64,000 nt of DNA, taken from Cyclina sinensis. Taxonomy: Eukaryota > Mollusca > Bivalvia > Venerida > Veneridae. The stretch is taken from the NCBI GenBank assembly GCA_012932295.1, contig JAAONU010000017.1, forward strand, positions 4,154,001 to 4,218,000, in the 5' to 3' direction. The stretch's first letter is position 1. The number at the start of each line of letters is the position of its first letter. The notes beneath the pieces were generated by a model. It was not told the DNA's origin. It did no database searches and worked only from the letters and a program-made list of their open reading frames with translations. Shown here piece by piece: positions 1-13,000 of this stretch. The position numbers and the translations under genes are program-made.

Positions 1-570
1 AATTTTATATGGGTAATTTCATCAAAGTATTTTTCGTTAAAATATATAAAGTTACTGGTCAAAGCAAGCTCTGTTTCATTTTTATGGTTTATTTTATAGA
101 AATGACTCAAAGCTTACTTGAAAAATGACTAAATTGTTCTTTGTTTTTTAGAACAGACTTGAACTTTAATTTCTGGCATGAGACCAATTGCATAAAAAAA
201 ATATTCTAAGTGGCCTGCTTTCTTTTGACATATAAATAAATTCTAGCTGTTCAATTGTTAGTGGAAGAGTTGTACATTGAATAAGTATTTTAGCCATTAT
301 TTTGATGAAGTAAGTTCACTATATACATGCTGCAGTTGCCTGGTAGGATACTATGGTAACTCCTTATAAAACAATGTTGAGATACAGAGGTTTTGAACTT
401 AAGCCTGATTTTCAATTTCATGGGTAAATTGATGCCTGTATAGACATTCTTTTCAAATGATTCATGTTAATCACATAAGGCATCCAAGCCATTTAACATT
501 ACCAGTAGCTTAGACTAACCACTGGCTACAGAATTGTTACCAAACCATTTGAAAAATTATACCTGTTTTT
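1..570. other. AT-rich non-coding sequence
   Basis: No gene, element end or clear repeat was recognised here. If the SHB-like gene has a further 5' exon outside the window, this would be intron. Confidence 0.4.
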
Positions 571-3242
571 AGCTCACCTGAGCACAAAGTGCTCAGGGTG
601 AGCTTTTCTGATCAGTCTTTGTCCGTCGTCCGTTCGTCCATCGTCAACTTTTCATTCAAGTGACATCTCCTCTGAAACCAAAGGGGCCAAATTAAATGAA
701 ACTTGCCTTGCATGAAGCTCTAACAAGATTGTTCAAATGGTTCTGGTCCATTGCATTTCTGGGTCACTGGAGCTAAAATTAGATTTTAAAAGTTGGCTCT
801 TTAAAAATCTTCTTCTCCGAAACCTCAAGGCCTCGAGCTTAGATATTTGGTATGAAGCATCATCTAGTGGACCTCTGATTTTACATAGATTTATATAGGG
901 AAAACTTAAAAATCTTCTTGTCAGAAACCACAAAGCCTAGAGTTTAGATATTTGGTATGCAGCTTTGTCCAGTGGACCTTTACTAAGTTTGTTCAAATCA
1001 TGGCTCCTGGGTCAAAAATGGCCCAGCCCCATGGGTCACATGTTTTACAAAGAGTTATATAGGAAAAACTTTAAAAAATCTTTTTGTCAGAAACCACAAG
1101 GCCTAGAGTTTATATATTTGGTATGAAGCATCATCTAGTGGACCTCTACCAAATTTGTTCAAATTATGACCGTGGGGTCAAAACTAATCCCACCCCAGGG
1201 CTCCGTTGATTTTACATAGATTTATATAGGGAAAACTTAAAAATCTTCTTGTCAGAAACCACAAAGCCTAGAGTTTAGATATTTGGTATGCAGCTTTGGC
1301 CAGTGGACCTTTACCAAGTTTGTTCAAATCATGGCTCCTGGGTCAAAAATGGCCCAGCCCCATGGGTCACATGTTTTACAAAGAGTTATATAGGAAAAAC
1401 TTTAAAAAATCTTTTTGTCAGAAACCACAAGGCCTAGAGTTTATATATTTGGTATGAAGCATCATCTAGTGGACCTCTACCAAATTTGTTCAAATTATGA
1501 CCGTGGGGTCAAAACTAATCCCACCCCAGGGCTCAGTTGATTTTACATAGATTTATATAGGGAAAACTTAAAAATCTTCTTGTCAGAAACCACAAGGCCT
1601 AGAGTTTAGATATTTGGTGTGCAGCTTTGTCCAGTGGACCTTTACCAAGTTTGTTCAAATCATAGCCACTGGGTCAAAATAGGCCCTGCACTGAGGGTCA
1701 CTTGTTTACATAGTTATACAGGAAAAAGTTTAAAAAGTCTTCAGATCAGAAACCAAAAGGCATAGAGCTTAGATTTTTTGTATGTAGCATTGTCAAGAGG
1801 ACCTCTACCAAGTTTGTTCAAATTATGGCCCCTGGGTTAAAAATGGCCCCGCTCCAGGGGTCACATGTTTTACATAGAGTTATATAGGAAAAACTTTAAA
1901 AATCTTCTTTTCAGAAACCACAAGCCCTATAGTTAAGATATTTGGTGTACATCATTGTCTAGTGGACCTCTACCAAGTTTGTTCAAATCATAGCCCCTAG
2001 GTCAAAAAAGGTCCCACCCCAGGGGTCAGTTGATTTTACATAGAGTTATATAGGAAAAGTTTTAAAAATCTTCTTGTCAGAAACCACATTACCTAGAGTT
2101 TAGATATTTGGTGTGCAACATTGTCTAGTGGACCTCTACCAAGTTTTTTCAAATTATGGACCCTGGGGTCAAAACTAGCCCCGCCCGGTTGATCATTTGA
2201 TTTTACACAAGGATTTATATAGGGAAAACTTAAAAAATCTGCTGCTCTGAAACACCAAGGGCTATACCTTCTATTGTTCGTTGTTATGTCTCCCCCCAAC
2301 CCCGCCCTTCTGATGGAGACATATTGTTTTTGCCTTGTCCATGGGTCTCTGTTTGTCTGTCTGTCTTTCACACTTCGTTTCCTTTCAATAACTTGAGTAC
2401 CAGTTGACCCAAAGCCTTCAAACTTCACAGGGTTATTGCCCTTATTGAGTACAAAAAATCCCTTTTGTGTTTTGGGTCAGTAAGTTAAAGGTCAAGGTCA
2501 GAGGGACCTCTAGAGTGAAATCCATTTCCACTCAATAACAGGATTACCATTACGCCCAGAGCTTCCGAACTTCATAGGATGATTGCTTTTACTAAGTAGA
2601 AAAACCATGTTGTTTTTGGGGCTAGTATGTCAAAGGTCAGGGACACAGGGACCTGTAGAGTGAAAACTATTTCTGCAGAGTAACTGTAGTACCATTATAC
2701 CCAGAACCTTCAAACTTTATAGGATAATTGTATTAGAAGAACCCTATTGTTTTTAGGGTCCATAGGTCAAAGGTTAAGTTCACAGGGACCTCTAGAGTGA
2801 AAACTGTTTCTGCTCAGTAACTGGAGTACCATTTTACCCAGAGCCTTCAAACTTCATAGGATGATTGTCTTTACTTGGTAAAAGAACCCAATCAATTTTG
2901 GGATCAGTAGGTCAAAAGTCAAGGTCACAGGGACCTGTAGAGTGAAAACTATTTCTTCTCAGTAACTGGAGTATCATTACACCCAGAACCTTCAAACTTT
3001 ATAGGGTAATTATATTAGAAGAACCCTATTGTTTATTGGGGTCTGTAGGTCAAAGGTCAAAGTCACTGGGACCTGTAAAGTAAGACTATTTCTGCTAAAA
3101 AAATTGAGTACCTTTACACCCAGAGTCTTCAAACTTATTGCAAAGCTTTTCAAACTTGCACCTATAAACACCAATAACAATATTTGTAGCATGAGCATTG
3201 AGACTCAGATGAGTGATTTAGGGCCATCATGGACCTCTTGTT
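571..3242 (+). mobile_element. Composite HINE-like element: family A ends with a family B core
   Basis: It starts with the family A 5' repeat AGCTCACCTGAGC, followed by a GTCC/GTCG-rich stretch. About ten ~150-165 bp units follow, each with a CTTCTTGTCAGAAACCACAA-like block and a GGACCTCTACCAAGTTTGTTC-like block. At about 2286 it switches to a family B 5' end (ATGTCTCCCCCC) and a different ~150-bp array built around AAGGTCAAGGTCA. No family B 3' end follows. The block closes instead with a degenerate family A 3' end (TCAGATGAGTG, then GGGCCATCATGGACC, then TCTTGTT). A family B copy that inserted and then lost its tail, or an exchange of cores, would both explain this. No protein-coding capacity was seen. 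Confidence 0.65.
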
Positions 3243-3328
3243 TGATAATTATAGTAAAATCCAGTAAAAAGATATATTAATGACTAAATATTTTTTGTGT
3301 CACTAAACCTAGCATCCTTGTAAATTCG

Positions 3329-3520
3329 GACCGGCCGTCTCCCCAAATCATTACGAGGTGCATTGGTCAAAGAGTAGGGAGCCGGACTCTTGATCCAAAG
3401 GTATTTGTTTAAGTCCCACCAGGGGTGAGTCTGTTATATCATTCTGCATCCCACAGTGGCAGGGCAAGTACTGGTTCAAACCTGAAAGCAGCCATTAACC
3501 AGGTTTAAAAAATGTCACAA
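3329..3520 (+). repeat. tRNA-derived SINE remnant
   Basis: A box A-like stretch (TTGGTCAAAGAGTAGGG), an anticodon-arm-like stretch (GGACTCTTGATCCAAAGG) and a box B-like stretch (TGTTTAAGTCCCACC) follow in tRNA order. They are followed by a non-tRNA body. The acceptor stem does not close, so this is not called a tRNA gene. Confidence 0.45.
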
Positions 3521-3825
3521 GAACTAACATTTCTCATTAAAAATAAAAAAGGACTTAACTAAAATATTATATCCCTGGCATTTAGGGTTAAGGTCTTATT
3601 TTTTTTGTGTGTGTGTTATTCAAGAAGACAAACAAGGAAATTCCCCCAGCATGTTAAACATGTTTAAAACTTGTTGTTCAGTTAAGACCACTTCACTTTG
3701 GGACAATTACTTTGTGTAATATTATCTGTAGAAAGAAACTTTGAATGATAACTGACTTTGAAAGAGGAATTTTTGTAAAATTAAGGATATAAACTATATA
3801 ATTATGGATGTTTCAAAATTTTCAG

Positions 3826-4022
3826 TTTGCAGCAAACCTCAGTTCGTTTAGAAGACCAGGACTTGTGGGAGGTAGAGCAAGTGCATTTAGGGTCAAGGAA
3901 AGGAGTTTAAAAGGGGACATTGCCCCTTATGATGAAATGGGTCAAAGTCAATCATCATCGCAGTATATAGATGTGTTTGATAGTCAGCATGAAAGGGGTC
4001 TTCCCCGTCAACAGAATTCCAT
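3826..4022 (+). CDS. SHB-like: SHB-like gene, first exon visible in the window
   Basis: Acceptor TTTTCAG and donor AT|GTAAGA. It encodes 65 residues plus two bases (phase 2), from FAANLSSF to RQQNS, including the tyrosine motifs YDEM and YIDV. The acceptor could instead be TTTGCAG seven bases downstream. The frame is open upstream to an ATG at 3808, but a polypyrimidine-like acceptor lies between them, so the exon is taken to begin at 3826. The true start codon was not identified. Confidence 0.72.
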
Positions 4023-7000
4023 GTAAGACACTTCTTTTGTTAATCTGTTCTTTTTAAGTGTGTACCCTACAACGTACAGCATTTCTTTTTTATGCCACTG
4101 CCATGATAATGGCGAGCGGGCATATACTGTTAACACTTTCCGTGTGTGTGGGGGCGGGGGGAGGGGGTGCACATACAGTAGATGTTCGTGTCTGGCTCAT
4201 AACTTGGTTGTGCATGGTTGGATATCAAAATAATTCAGCATGAGTGATCTTCATATGAAGACAACATGTCGCATGCAAGAAACTTGTCTTTCGCTCAAAG
4301 GTCAAGGACACAGTGGACACTTGAAGTTTTGGCTTATTCCTTATATGGATAGAGTGAAAAAGTTGTTCGTGTCCAGCTCATAACTTTGTTGTGCATTGTT
4401 GGATTTCGAAATAATGTGGCACAAGTGATCATCATAATTATTAAGTTGACATGTCACGTGCAAGAAATATGTTGCTCGCTCAAAGGTCAAGGTCACAGTG
4501 GACACTTGAAGTTTTGGCTAATTCCTTATATGGATATAGTGAAAAAGTTGTTAGTGTCTGGCTCATAACTTCCTCGTGCATGGTTGGATAAAAAAAAAAT
4601 GTGTTTATTATGTCATCCCCATCTGGGGGAGACATATTGTTTTTGCCGTGTGTCAGTCCATCTATTCGTCTATCACACTTCGTTTACGTTTGATAACTAG
4701 AATACCTTTTCAGCTAGAGTTTGCAAACTTCATAGGGTGATAGCCCTTATCGACCTACAGAAGCCCATTGTTTTGGGGTATGTAGGTCAAAGGTCAAGGT
4801 CACAGTGACCTTAAATGTGAAAATTTTTAATGCTCAATAACTAGAGTTTTATTTGACCTAATGTCTTCAAACTTCATAGGATGACTGTGTTATTGAGTTA
4901 CAGGAGTCTATTGATTTTGGGGTCAGCCGGTCAAAGGTCAAGGTCACAGTGATCTTTAACTTGAAAATGGTTTCCACTCAATAACTTCAGTTCTGTTTGA
5001 AAACTTAATAGGACTATTGTCCTTAATGAGTAGAAGAGGCCTATTGTTTTTGGGGTCAGCTGATCAAAGGTCAAGGTCATAGTGACCTCATCTTATGCAG
5101 CAATAGTACTCCTTGTTATACCATGACCTTTTTCCAACACACTCATTCTTATTCTCATACTAACAATTCTGTTGCTAGCTGACCTCTTTCATCTATTCTG
5201 TGCCCGTTTCAATGATGCGCTGGGGGAGACATGTTTTTTTACAAAAACATCTATTTATTGTATGATGGCGACACATCCTCGCCATGATAATTTCTTGTTT
5301 CTTTCCATATTTTCAACACTTTCAGCATGCTCGTCATGTCATTGTGTCACCTGCTACAAAGTAGCCAAGACATATAGGGATCACTTCTCCGTCATCAGTC
5401 TGTCCCTCTGTCCATCTGTCCATCACAAAACTTGTCCGGACTACTCCTTAGAAACTGCTCGTGCAATTTCATCCAAACTTTACAGGAATGATCAGTACCA
5501 AGTCTTGTCGTGCATATCGTTGGCATTTTCCAGTTCAATGATTTTTATGCTCCCTGAAGGGCGAGCATATAGTTGCCGCTTTGCCCGTCCCGGCTGTCTG
5601 TCAGTCTGTCCGCCATAATTTTGTCCGAAGCATAACTTGAAAACCCCTGGATATAACTTGTTTTAACTGCACACAGTGGTAGAGGGCATTGACGCGGAGT
5701 GCAGTACCAAAGACCATAACTCTATTTTGCCCTGTTTTTGAATAATCTCCCATTTTAGAAAAATCTTGTCCGGAGCATATCCTGAAAACCCTTGGACATA
5801 ATTTGTTTAAACTGCATACAGTGGTAGAGGGCATTGACGCGGAGTGCAGTGCCAAAGAACCATAACTCTATTTTGCCCTTTTTTAGCTCACCTGAGCATG
5901 CTCATGTGAGCTTTTAGGATCCTTGATTGTCCGGCGTCCGTCCGTCCGTCCGTCCGTCCGTCCGTCGTCCACAATTCATTCAAACGACATCTCCTCTGAA
6001 ACCACTGGGCAAAATTTAATGAAACTTGCCTAAAATGTTCCTTGCATGAATCTCTACCAAGTTTGTTCAAATGGTTCCGGTTCATTGCATTTCTGGGTCA
6101 CAGGAGCTAAAAACAGATTTTAAAAGTTGGATCTTTAAAAATCTTCTTGTCAGAAACCACAAGGCCTGGAGCTTTGATATTTGGTATAAAGCATCATCTA
6201 GTGGACCTCTACCAAGTTTGTTCAAATTATGAGCCTGGGGTCAAAAATGGCCCCGCCCCAGGGGTAACTTATTTTACAGGAAAAACTTAAAAAATCTTCT
6301 TGTCAGCAACCACAAGGCCTGGAGCTTTGATATTTGGTATAAAGCATCATCTAGTGGACCTCTACCAAGTTTGTTCAAATTATGAGCCTGGGGTCAAAAA
6401 TGGCCCCGCCCCAGGGGTAACTTGATTTACATAGAGTTATATAGGAAAAACTTAAAAAATCTTCTTGTCAGAAACTGTAAGGCATAGAGCTAAGATATTT
6501 GGTGTGTAGCATTGTCTAGTAGACCTCTACCAAGTTTGTTCAAATCATGGCCTCTGGGTCAAAAATGGTCCCGCCCCAGGGGTAACTTGTTTTACATAGA
6601 GTTATATAGGAAAAACTTAAAAAATCTTCTTGTCAGAAACCGTAAGGCATAGAGCTTAGATATTTGGTATGTAGCATTGTCTAGTGGACCTCTACCAAGT
6701 TTGTTCAAATTATAACTCTGGGGTCAAATTTGGCCCCACCCTGGGGTCATTGGTTTTACAAAGGCTTATATAAGAAAAACTTCGAAAATCTTCTTGTCAG
6801 AAACCACAAGGCCCTGAGCCTTAAGATATGGGATGTAGCATTGTCTAGTGGACCTCTACCAAGTTTGTTCAAATTATACCCCTGGGGTCAAATTTGGCCC
6901 CACCCTGGGGTTATTGGTTTTACATAGGCTTATATAGTGAAAACTTTGAAAATCTTCTTGTAGAAGGAGAAGTAACATTTTCAGTCCAAATAATCTGGAA

Positions 7001-10000
7001 ATTTGTTAGACAGGTTGTTTCTATGATTTCTAGCTGAAGTTCGAATATAGGTCATCTGGGTTCAAAAACTAGGTCACAGAGCCCAAAAATAGAGAAACCT
7101 TGTTAACACTCTAGAGGTTACATTTTCAGTCAAAATATCCCAGAAATTTGTCAGAAAGGTTGTTTTGATGATTTTTAGCTCATGTTCAAAATTGTGTCAT
7201 CTGGGGTCAAAAACTAGGTCACTGAGCCCAAATATGGAAAAACCTTGTTAACACTCTAGAGGTTACATTTTCAGTTCAAATAACCTGGAAATTTGTTAGA
7301 CAGGTTGTTTCTATGATTTCTAAGTTAAATTTGAATATGGGTCATCTGAAATCAAAAACTAGGTCACAGAGCCCAAAAATAGAAAAAAACTTTTTAACAC
7401 TCTAGAAGCTACTTTTCAGTCCAAATATTCTCGAAATTTGTCAGAAAGGATGTTTTAGTGATTTCTAGCTCAGATTTGAATAAAGGTCATCTGGGGTCAA
7501 AAACTAGGTCACAGACCCCAAATATGGAAAAAACCTTGTTAACACGCATTGAGGTAACATTTTCAGTTCAAACGACCTTGAAATTTGTCAGAAAGATTTT
7601 TTCAATAATTTCTAGGTCAGGTTCGTATATGGGTCATCTGGGGTCAATTAACCAAGTCCATAGCAAGTTTGTTAAAAGCAGTCATATTCAGGTGAGCGAT
7701 ACAGGGCCATCATGGCCCTCTTGTTTGAATTATCTCCCCTTTTAGAAAAATCTTGTTCAGAGAATAACCTGAAAACCCTTGGACATAATTTGTTTAAACT
7801 GCACACAGTAGTAGAGGGCATTGACGCGGAGTGCAGTGCCAAAGAACCATAACTCTGTTTGCCCCGTTTTTGAATTATCTCCCTTTTTAGAAAAATCTTG
7901 TCCAGAGCATTACCTGAAAACCCTTGGAGATAATTATGCTCCCAGAAGGGCGAGCATATATTTGCCACTTCGTCAGTCTGTCCCCTCCATCTGTTCGTTC
8001 ATCTGTTCGTCTGTCATAATTTTGTACGGAGCATAACACAAAAACTATGAGAGATATCAAGACCATACTTCATAGGTAGTTAGATCTCATTAAGGAGCAG
8101 TGCACAAAGTATAAGAGTTATCTACTTGAAACTTTATAAGTAGATAGATCTCATTGATGAGCAGTGCAGTGCACAAGAACCATGACTCTTGCTTTATTAA
8201 TTTTTGAATTATTGCCCTTTAAAATTTCTCATACTTATTTTTTTGTCCTGGGCATATCTCACAAAGTATAAAAGATACATAACATGAAACTTTATTGGTA
8301 GATAGATCTCTATGAGGATAAGTGCAGTGTGCAAGAACCATAACTTTATTTTGCATAATTAAGGAGTTATTGCCCTTTGTTATTTTTCATACTTTAAAAA
8401 AATACATATTAGACAATAGCCCTTTTGGAATTGGCATTTATTCGGGGAGCATCCATCGGTTCTACCAATTTCTTGTTGTCAGGGTTATGGCCTTTTAATG
8501 GTTTTTTATGCCCCCCATCGAAGATGAGGGGGCATATAGTTTTGCAAATGTCTGTCGGTCAGTCTGTCGGTCGGTCCGTCGGTAGACAATTCGTTTCCAA
8601 TCAATAACTAGAGAACCCTTTACCTAGGTTCACCAAACTTGGTATGCTGGTTGGTCATCACCAGTAGATGACCCCTGTTGATTTTGAAGTCATTAGGTCA
8701 GAGGTCAAGCTCACAGGGACCTTCATCCTAAAAACGGTTTCCCATCAATAACTAGAGAACACTTTGACCTAGGTTCACCAAACTTGGTATGCTGGTTGGT
8801 CATCACCAGTAGATGAGCCCTATTGATTTTTGAGGTCATTAGGTCAGAGGTCAAGCTCACAAGGACCTTCATCCTAAAAACGGTTTCCAATCAATAACCA
8901 GAGAACGCTTTGACCTTAGTTCACCAAACTTGGTGTGCTGGTTGGTCATCACCAGTAGATGACTTTGAGGTCATTAGGTCAAAGGTCAAGATCACAGAGA
9001 CTTTCATCCTATAAATGGTTTCCGATCAATAACTAGAGAACGCTTTGACATAGGTTCACCAAACTTGGTATGCTGGTTGGTCATCACTAGTAGATGACCC
9101 CTATTGATTTTGAGGTCATTAGGTCAAAGGTCAAGCTCACAGGGACCTTCATCCTAAAAACGGTTTCCGATCAATTACTACAGAAACTCTTTGACCTAGG
9201 TATACCAAACTTGGTTTGCTGGTTGGTCATCACCAGTAGATGACCCCTATTGACTTTGAGGTCATTAGATCAAAGGTCAAGATCACAGAGACTTTCTTAA
9301 AAACGGTTTCCAATCAATAACTATAGAATGCTTTGACCTAAGTTTACCAAACTTGGTATGCTGGTTGGTCATCACCAGAAGATGACTTTGAGGTCATTAG
9401 GTCAAAGGTCAAGATCACAGAGACTTTCATCCTAGAAACGGTTTCTGATCAATAACTAGAGATTACTTTGACCTAGGTTCACCAAACTTAGAATGCTGGT
9501 TGGTCATCACCAGTAGATGACCCCTATTGATTTTGAGGTCATTAGGTCAAAGGTCAAGGCCACAGGGACCTCGACCCTAAAAACTGTTTCTGATCAATAA
9601 CTAGAGAATGCTTTGGCCCAACCACAAGCAATTAGGTGCTGCTGGGGGGCATGTATGTTTTACAAACATTTCTTGTTTTTTTTTTAAGTTTGTCCGGACT
9701 ACTTCTCTCGTACTACAAATGCAATTTGAATGAAATGTCATAGGATTGATAGGTACCTTATGTTCTTGCACATTTCTAACAGGTTTTTCGGTTGAATGAT
9801 TTTTGGCTGAGTTATGGCCCTTGAATAAAAAAGCTGTTTTGGCCTGTTAATGATTTTTGTGTTGCCTGCTTCACAGTAGCTGCAACAGGCTACAAAGTAG
9901 CCTTGACATATAAGGATCACTTCTTCATTGTCTGTCTGTCTGCATTATTTTGTTTTAAAAAAAATTTTTTTCATCATTCTTATATGACAAGGTACTTGCC

Positions 10001-13000
10001 CTTCCCCACTCAAAATTTTTTCACTGAGGCTTTGGTTTGACGGCTTATAATTTATTATCCAGCTCTGAGAAAAGTTGAGCGTGCTGTCTGCAGACAGATC
10101 TTGTTAGTTATTCTAACAAATTATCCAAAGGGCAACACAAGTGTTCAACTGAACACCCATCTAGTTTTTTGTCGAGCCCGCTTGCGGTGAGCTCGACTTA
10201 GTCGCCACTTTTGGCATATAGTTCGGTCTATGTGTGTCTGTGCGTCCGTCTGGATTTGTCCAGTCTATATCTTGCTCATTCTTTGAAGGATTACAAAATA
10301 ATTTGGTACGAATGTTAACCATGATGGGATGGTGTGTTGCACATAAAACCCAGGTCTGCCTTTCAAAGGTCAAGGTCACACTTGGGGGTCAGTGCTAAAC
10401 CCGTGTCCGGAGCATAACTTCTACATGCATGGAGAGATTTTAATGTAACTCGAGACAAATATTCTCATTAGTGAGGCAGAGGGTCGCGCAAAAAATTCAG
10501 GTGTCTGTGGCAAAGGTCAAATTAAGGGGTCAAAGGTCAAATAACAAAATAAAACATTCATTTGCGGGTATAACTTCTATATACATGGATGGATTTTAAC
10601 ATAACTTACATGTAGCAAAAATATTCTCCATGTTGAGTTGAGTTGTCTTGCGCATAATGAAGGTCAAGGTAAAGGTCACAAGAGATCAAAGGTCAAATAA
10701 AAATATTAAAATTTGTTTGTTGGTGCTGTATCTTGCTTATGCTTTGAAGTATTATGCTTAGTGGTCAGAGGATTTGAAAAATTCAGGTGTCTGTGGCAAA
10801 GGTTAAGGTCATATTAAGGGGTCAAAGGTCAAATAACAAAATTAAACATTCATTTGCGAGTATAATTTCTATATACATGAATGGATTTTAATATAACTTA
10901 GCACAAATGTTCTCCATGTTGAGTTGAGTTGTCTCGCGCAAAATGAAGGTCAAGGTCACAAGAGGTCAAAGGTCAAATAAAAGTATTGAAATTTGTTTGT
11001 TGGCACTGTATCTTGCTAATGCTTTGAAATATTATGCTAAATGGTCAGAGGATTTTGAAATTGCTGAGCCGGCTTGTGGTGAAGTCGAGTTAGTCACTGC
11101 TTTTCACTTTTGGCGGTTTGGTGTATGTGCGTCCATCAGTCTGTGCATCCATCTAGATTGTCCGGTCTATATCTTGCTTATTCTTTGAAGGATTACAGAT
11201 AGTTTGATACAAATGTTCACCATGGTGGGATGGTGTGTCACACGCAAAACCCAGGTCTGCTGCTCAAAGGTCAAGGTCACACTTGGAGGGTTGGCTCAAA
11301 ACCCGTGTCCGGAGCGTAACTTCTACAATGTCAATGCAATGTCAAGATTTTGCCTTGGGTGTAAAGAGGATATGTTGCACACATCTCACCTGTGTATACA
11401 TCTTTCTCCTTGATCTGAAGTTTATAGGTTCAGGTTTGAATTAAGACGAGCGGAGTTCGACATTCTGCCCGTGGGCATGTCTTGTTTTAATAAAAACACT
11501 TTCTTAGTGCCTTTATATTATTATAGTAAATTTGCCATGACTTGAAATCACATGGGAGATCACCTTTTTGCTGAGTCATCACATCTCTTGAGTCATCGCA
11601 TGTCATGTTTGTATGTACTTTAGTTTTTGTTCGGCATCGTTGTTGTAGCTCGTTATGAAATTTGGTGGATAGACAGAATGAAATCGATTTAAGTGCGATG
11701 TTTGTTTGTTCTTTCATTTATTCTCACAGAAATGTTGATAAAGATACTGACTAACTAATAACTCCATGAAAAATATCAAATTTTACAAACTCAGCTACAA
11801 GGATACAGATATATTGAATGTAGTTAGTGCGGTGTGGTGATAATGATGACTACCAGGGACAGAGTCAAAGCATTTTAGACAATAATTATAGCACTTAAAC
11901 TATCTGAAAACATCAAAGACAAACAAAGAATAATCAGATTGCGAAAATTTGCCGTGTTTGCTACTGACAACTATTTACTGCTATGACTGTTGAGCAGCGA
12001 CACTAATTACCAGTGTAAAAATAATTGATCATTTCGGTAATTATGCCCCCGAAGGGAGGCATATAGTTTTTGAACTGTCCGTCCGTCCGTCAGTCCATCC
12101 ATCCATCTGTCCGTCAGTCCGGCCGTCCGTCAGTCCGTCCGAAAACTTAAACATTGGCAATAACTTTCTTTTAAGTAAATCGATTTACTTCATACTTGGA
12201 CACAACACCCCTTTGGACAAGACCTTTCCACTGACATATATTTATTTGACCTTGACCCCTGAATGACCTTTACCTTGAAGATCCAATTGTCCAAAAACTT
12301 TAACATTGGCAATAACTTCTTTATTAGTACGTGGATTTACTTCATACTTAGACACAGCACCCCTTTGGACAAGACCTTCCCACTGACCTATATTTGTTTG
12401 ACCTTGACCCCTGAATGACCTTTACCTTGAATATCCAATTGTCCAAAAACTTCAACATTGCCCTTAACTTCCTTATTAGTAAGTGGATTTACTTCATACT
12501 TGGACACAACACCCCTTTGGACAAGACCTTCCCACTGACCTTTAATTATTTGACCTTGACCCCTGAATATCCAATTGTCTTTAAACTAATATTTGGCCAT
12601 AACTTCCAAATTGGTAAGTGGATACACTTCATACTTAAACACAACACCCCTTTGGACAAGGCCTTCCCACTGACCTATATTTGTTTGACCTTGACTCCTG
12701 AATGACCTTCACCTTGAAGATCCAATTGTCCAAAAACTTTAACATTGCCCATAACTTCGTTATAAGTAAATGGAATTACTTCATACTTAGACACAACCCC
12801 CTTTGGATAAGACCTTCCCACTGACCTATATTTATTTGACCTTGACCACTGAATGACTGGTTCTCAGTTCAAAGGTCAAAGCAGTACGTTCGGGGGCATT
12901 GTCATTTTACAGTGACAGTTCTTGTTATGTCGAGTCATTGCAGCATAATTTATAATAATTTTGGTTGTTGGGGATTCACATAAGTGTCAGGTCAGCGATT

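Larger units (their letters stand above)
5334..10105 (+). mobile_element. HINE-like element (family F), host of nested families D, A and E
   Basis: The 5' side has AGCATGCTC and the short palindrome GCTACAAAGTAGC. The array unit contains GTCCGGACTACTYCT and CAATGATTTTTGGCTGAGTT. The array is interrupted at GATTTTT by family D and again after TTATGGCC by family E, and resumes each time with matching unit sequence. The 3' end is GAGCGTGCT, the perfect palindrome CTGTCTGCAGACAG, then ATCTTGTT. A second family F-like 5' palindrome (GGCTACAAAGTAGCC) near 9890 suggests an additional internal copy. Confidence 0.55.

Noticed and set aside
5934..5972. (GTCC)n tract and neighbouring tandem repeats as a possible CRISPR-like array
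   Set aside because: The DNA is eukaryotic, units are 145-165 bp with no unique spacers, and the tract is the microsatellite part of a HINE-like element.
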